Positions 60,191 through 64,000 of a DNA stretch of 64,000 nucleotides are shown in pieces. The DNA lies in NCBI GenBank assembly GCA_951799425.1, contig OX637397.1, forward strand, positions 7,245,001-7,309,000. The letters are read 5' to 3'. The stretch is from Ilex aquifolium. Lineage: Eukaryota; Streptophyta; Magnoliopsida; Aquifoliales; Aquifoliaceae. The position numbers and the translations under genes are program-made. The notes under the pieces are model-generated. The model ran no database searches, had not been told where the DNA came from, and worked only from the letters and a program-made list of their open reading frames with translations. Every line of letters begins with the position of its first letter. The stretch's first letter is position 1.

Positions 60191-62216
60191 ATCTATATAT
60201 ATTGACCTATGTATACATATATTTATATGTATATGGTTATGGAATAATGAAGATGGTGGGTAGGTTGTTAGAAAATTACACTTGCCTATTAGTGGAATTT
60301 AGGTAAAATAATTTTATCCTAAATTGGTATGTAGAAATTGCCTATTGGAATTTCTTGAATTATGTAGAAATTGGGCATGATATGTGTTACCATGTTGTTT
60401 GCCTTGAAGGTGTTCAACAAAATACCTAAATGGATTGAAATTGTTATATGATAAATAACATGTTATGTCTTATGTGGTAAATGAAAATCATATGTGTACG
60501 ATATGATTTATGTTGAAATTGTGAATGTCAGATATATATTTTGATATATCAATTGTTGTGATGAAGCATGAAATTTATACGTTTATAATGTAAATTGCCA
60601 TGGAATGGAATTGATTATGTTAATTTAGTCCATATGGCATGCATTACATATGTGACATAATGTTATTGCAATGATACATCGCATTGCATATGCACGGGGA
60701 ATTCACATCATGAGTGGTGTGTGTGTGTGCATGGTTGTTGTTAATACCATATGTTGGAATGTGGTAGAGACAGTTCATATGGCATTCATTACATATGAAC
60801 CTTGCATGAGAGAAGCAATGGGTCATTACATTGTATATGTACGGGAACATCACATACATGGACATTGTGTCATAAGGATGTTGTGCATGGGTGTTTGTAC
60901 CACAATCTATGTGGTATTAAATGCATATGGTCATGGAAATTGCTCATTGGCATTATTGCATATAGAGCATGACATTGGTAACTCCATTCATGGACATTAG
61001 TCATTAGTGGAGGCATGTGTAGGTGGTGCATGGTTAATCAACACCTTGTTTGGTGCTTGATATGTGGACTCGGGAGAAAAGTGGATTGACGATCCTTTTT
61101 GAGTCGCATGGTTGCATTGCATAAGTAAAACTTGTGTCTGGGTATAGCAAGAAGGGGCATGGCGACTTCCTCGGGTGAAAGACCCGGAATCACTTGGTTC
61201 AGTCACTCCCCTGAGGTGAAATTCCGGAAAAGTGACATGGTGTACGGAACCGGCGGTGTAATTCCAAAATCCGTTGCCCAACAAGACACAAGATTTTGAT
61301 ATAAAATATACTTATCCAATGAGTATCATATTTTTCGTCGAAGACGGGTTCATTACACATTGCATTGTGTTGTGGGAGTTGGGAAGGACTCGGGTTGTGT
61401 TACATGATTGAGTCTCATCTCACTCATAGCATGTGGTACACATTGGCATTCGCATTGTGTGTGTGGGAGCCGGGAAGGGCTCGGGTCGAGTACATGAGTC
61501 TCATCTCATTCATGGGGCTTATGTAGCCCGGTTTAACATACATGACATTGACATGTAAAGAGAGTCGGGGTGGACTCGGGTTGGATGTACATGAGTGGAT
61601 TTCATCTCATTCACGGCATGGCTTAATGGCATTCCATCATTGAATTGCATTCTTGATTGGAATGGTTATGGAAATTATGGATATTGCATGTGAACATTTC
61701 ATGTGCATATAGGTTGAGGAGTAGCCTCTGTAGGAATTTCTCTACTGGGCGTTGGCTCACCCTATACGGGAACAATTTCAGGTGCGGGAGGTTCACCGAC
61801 GCACGGCTCAAGTTTGGGCCCTCATGGTTGAAGAAAGGCCGACATGTGGTCTTAGCCTTGTTTCATGTAAAAACATTTGAAATATTATGTCTTTGGCATG
61901 TAAATTAAGAAAATAAATTGTAATAGAACATATGTGAACAATTGCTAATCTAACCTTGTATGTTATATGAGTATAGATAAATGGACCTGGTGCGGCCATT
62001 GCTTTATATTTGACCTCGGATGGGTCTGGTAATTGTGTATTGCACAGGTTGGGTATTGGGTAGAGCTCCCCATACAAAGGAGACTCTGCCCAAATTTTGT
62101 AAGTTATGGACCCCGGTAAATGGGGCATAACAGTGTGATATCGAGATACTAGGTATCTGCAGGTATTCCGCGGGTTGATGGGTAATCAACGGACCCCCGG
62201 ATTTTGGGGTGTCACA
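59254..62216 (+). mobile_element. Solo LTR (copy 2), Tekay/Del-like, inside the viral fragment
   Basis: It begins TGTAAAACCCGGG and ends GGGGTGTCACA. An exact 5-bp target duplication, TAAAT, flanks it (59249-59253 and 62217-62221). A TATAAATA box near 59643 and a GAGAGAGAGGAGAG leader set plus orientation. It is homologous to 38037-40609 but 390 bp longer, partly through a (TA)n tract at about 60142-60181 and local expansions. Small open frames inside have no domain and are ignored. Confidence 0.87.
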
Positions 62217-62221
62217 TAAAT

Positions 62222-62683
62222 AGTTTTTATCCACCAACTACTGAAGCAATAAAATTAAATGAAGAAATTGTTTTAAATGCCTATTATTCAGGAACAAATA
62301 TTGATGTTAGATAGAATAATTATGCAAATGTCTGTTTACAAACTATAGGTCAACATTTGACTAAGATTAAAAATTTGATAAAAGATCAGATTAAAGTTTC
62401 GTCTAAGTCTTTCCCTGAAGATTTTAATGGACTTGAACAAGTCAATATTAAACCCCCTGTGGATACTTCATCTTTTAATCTTCATAATAAAATTGAAGAA
62501 ATTGAGTTCATAAATGCACTCAAAGATAAATTAAAGGGTTTATCATTAAATGTACTTTCTAACACAGAGGAAGTAGAGCAATGTGAAACTGAAATTAAAA
62601 ATTTTGAAAATTTATTATCTAACATGCAAAAAGCTGAAGTTAATAAAATTGGATATTCCAAACCAAATACTAATACATATTAA
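62222..62683 (+). pseudogene. Endogenous caulimovirid-like segment right of the solo LTR
   Basis: The reading phase continues from left of the solo LTR, with an in-frame stop near 62312 and TAA at 62681-62683. The encoded stretch is lysine-, glutamate- and asparagine-rich and predicted to be partly coiled. It lies directly before the coat-protein-like frame in the same phase. Confidence 0.5.
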
Positions 62684-62698
62684 CAAGCGCCTCCGTTA

Positions 62699-63676
62699 AT
62701 GGCTTATTATCCGAGGTCAACTCCTCAAGATATTATGTATGAAGAAAGATTTTTTATTGATCAAAGTGGTTATGATGCCTCTTCTATTTATGAATGGAAT
62801 ATTGACGGTATGTCTGATTATTTAATTCATCGAGTTTTACATAAAATTATGATGTATGCTTCGATATGTCGAGCAAATCGTAATTCTGATCATGCTATTG
62901 CTAAATTTATTACTGCTGGCTTCACTGGTCAATTGCATGGCTGGTGGGATAACTATTTAAACTTAACCCTGCAAATTGAAATCTTAAATTCAGTAAAAAT
63001 TATAACAGCAGCAGATGGTAGTATAAATACTCAAGAAGATGTTGTTTATACATTAATTCAAACAATATTAAAACACTTTGTTGGAACCAATTTCCAAAGT
63101 ACAGATAAGAGTAAAGAACTCTTAATGAATTTAAGATGTCCCACTTTAACCCATTTTAGGTGGTATAAAGATGTATTTTTGGCAAAAGTCTTGCTAAGAA
63201 CATATGCTAATAATGAATTCTGGAAAGAAAAATTTATTTCAGGATTACCCAGCTTATTTGCTGAAAAAATAAGAATTCGCTTAAAGCAAAGACATGGAGG
63301 ATTTAAAATCCCTTATGAAAATTATACTTATGGAGAATTAATTTCCGAATGTATTTCAGAAGGTTTAGCTCTCTGTAATGATTTAAATCTTAAAGCTCAA
63401 CTTAAGAGACAAAGATTAACTAGTATAAAAGAGCTTGGAGAATTTTGTAATCAATTTGCTTATAATTTGGATATTCCCAAAGATAAAGTTTCTAGTAAAA
63501 GAAAGCCTTACACAAAACCTTATAAAAAAGGTAGAAAATTCTATAAAAAGAATTATGGAAAAGAGAAAGTGGATAAAACTACTAAAAAATCTAAAGAAAA
63601 GGACAAAAAGCCTATTTTAAAATGTTTTAAATGTGATAGAGAAGGTCACATTGCCACTAAATGTCAAATTAAATAG
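62699..63676 (+). pseudogene. Endogenous caulimovirid-like coat protein region
   Basis: 325 codons begin MAYYPRSTPQD. A central helical segment includes FTGQLHGWWDNYLN, and the C-terminus is very basic (lysine-rich) with a CX2CX4HX4C knuckle (CFKCDREGHIATKC) at the end. Capsid-like core, basic tail and terminal knuckle fit the coat-protein module of plant pararetroviruses (Caulimoviridae). The frame is open across the module, but stops before and after it make it an old integrated copy. Confidence 0.7.
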
Positions 63677-64000
63677 CAAATTAATGATGAAGATCTCACA
63701 TAAAAGATTTTAAAACTTGTTCTAAATTCAGAAAGTGAAGATTCTATTAATGATCTATCTTCTGAAGAAGAAGAATATAATATTGAAGAAATAAGTCAGT
63801 CGTCTTCTGATGACAATAATTTCCAACAAGATAAAGCTTGTTCTTCTCATTGTCAAGCTGAGACTAATTATTATAAAGCTATTTTAGCCATGAATGGATT
63901 AAGTATAAATACTTTGACTAAATCACAATCATTAATTCTTGATCTTATAGATAAAATTCAGGATCCAGATTCTAAGAAAAAAGCTATTGAACAATATCTG
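63677..64000 (+). pseudogene. Endogenous caulimovirid-like segment after the coat protein
   Basis: The same phase continues past TAG at 63674-63676 and another stop near 63701 as a serine/glutamate/aspartate-rich acidic stretch, and leaves the window still open. Protease and reverse transcriptase would be expected beyond the edge if the module order is retained. Confidence 0.5.

Noticed and set aside
59729-61284. Reading frames inside the second solo LTR
   Set aside because: They include translated (TA)n and are not shared in frame with the first copy.
1-64000. tRNA, rRNA or other RNA genes
   Set aside because: No stretch with the conserved tRNA boxes or rRNA sequence was noticed on reading; a covariance-model scan was not possible here.

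Overview
The window looks like nuclear DNA from a flowering plant, probably a eudicot. It is AT-rich, uses GT/AG introns, and is filled with plant-type mobile DNA: Tat-like and Athila-like Ty3/gypsy elements, a Ty1/copia element, CACTA, hAT and MULE elements, and an endogenous pararetrovirus. No bacterial operon, rRNA, tRNA or CRISPR array was seen. The species cannot be named from the sequence.

Host genes. The only non-transposon protein family recognised is a plant RING-CH (RINGv, C4HC3) zinc-finger family, all on the minus strand. It is present as two ancient copies. Copy B has a phase-consistent exon 2 (15019-15079) and a terminal RING-CH exon 3 (13764-14032). Four candidate first exons lie far upstream at 32.3-33.6 kb. 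Copy A (exons near 4.8, 2.2 and 1.7 kb) is degenerate. The flanks of exon 1 in both copies are similar (about 4.24-5.7 kb and 32.69-34.5 kb), so a segmental duplication was later invaded by transposons.

Layout. 0-5.7 kb: an hAT-like MITE, RING-CH pseudogene A and a GATACG-rich repeat. 5.75-8.3 kb: a non-autonomous hAT element with an 8-bp TSD and a smaller hAT-like element. 8.36-12.2 kb: a non-autonomous CACTA element with a 3-bp TSD. 13.8-15.1 kb: RING-CH gene B. 15.36-27.87 kb: a complete Tat-like element with 705-bp LTRs that I read as identical, a 5-bp TSD, gag-pol with one in-frame stop, a dual RNase H, a hairpin-rich satellite tract and an antisense spliced gene. 28.1-30.7 kb: an hAT-like MITE, a MULE-type foldback MITE and a non-autonomous hAT. 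32.2-34.5 kb: duplicated RING-CH first exons. 35.19-48.30 kb: an Athila-like element nested in a copia LTR, itself carrying a solo LTR (38.04-40.61 kb). 48.30-55.43 kb: the remainder of the degenerate copia element. 55.4-57.5 kb: microsatellites and AT-rich repeats. 57.55-64.0 kb: endogenous caulimovirid-like fragments, split by a second solo LTR (59.25-62.22 kb) of the same family as the first.

Relative ages. The copia element is older than the Athila-like element inserted in its 5' LTR. A later deletion removed the left end of both at once. The Athila-like LTRs differ by about 2% (hand count). The solo LTRs landed in the Athila-like element and in the viral fragment. The Tat-like element is the youngest and lies between exon 2 and the candidate first exons of RING-CH gene B.
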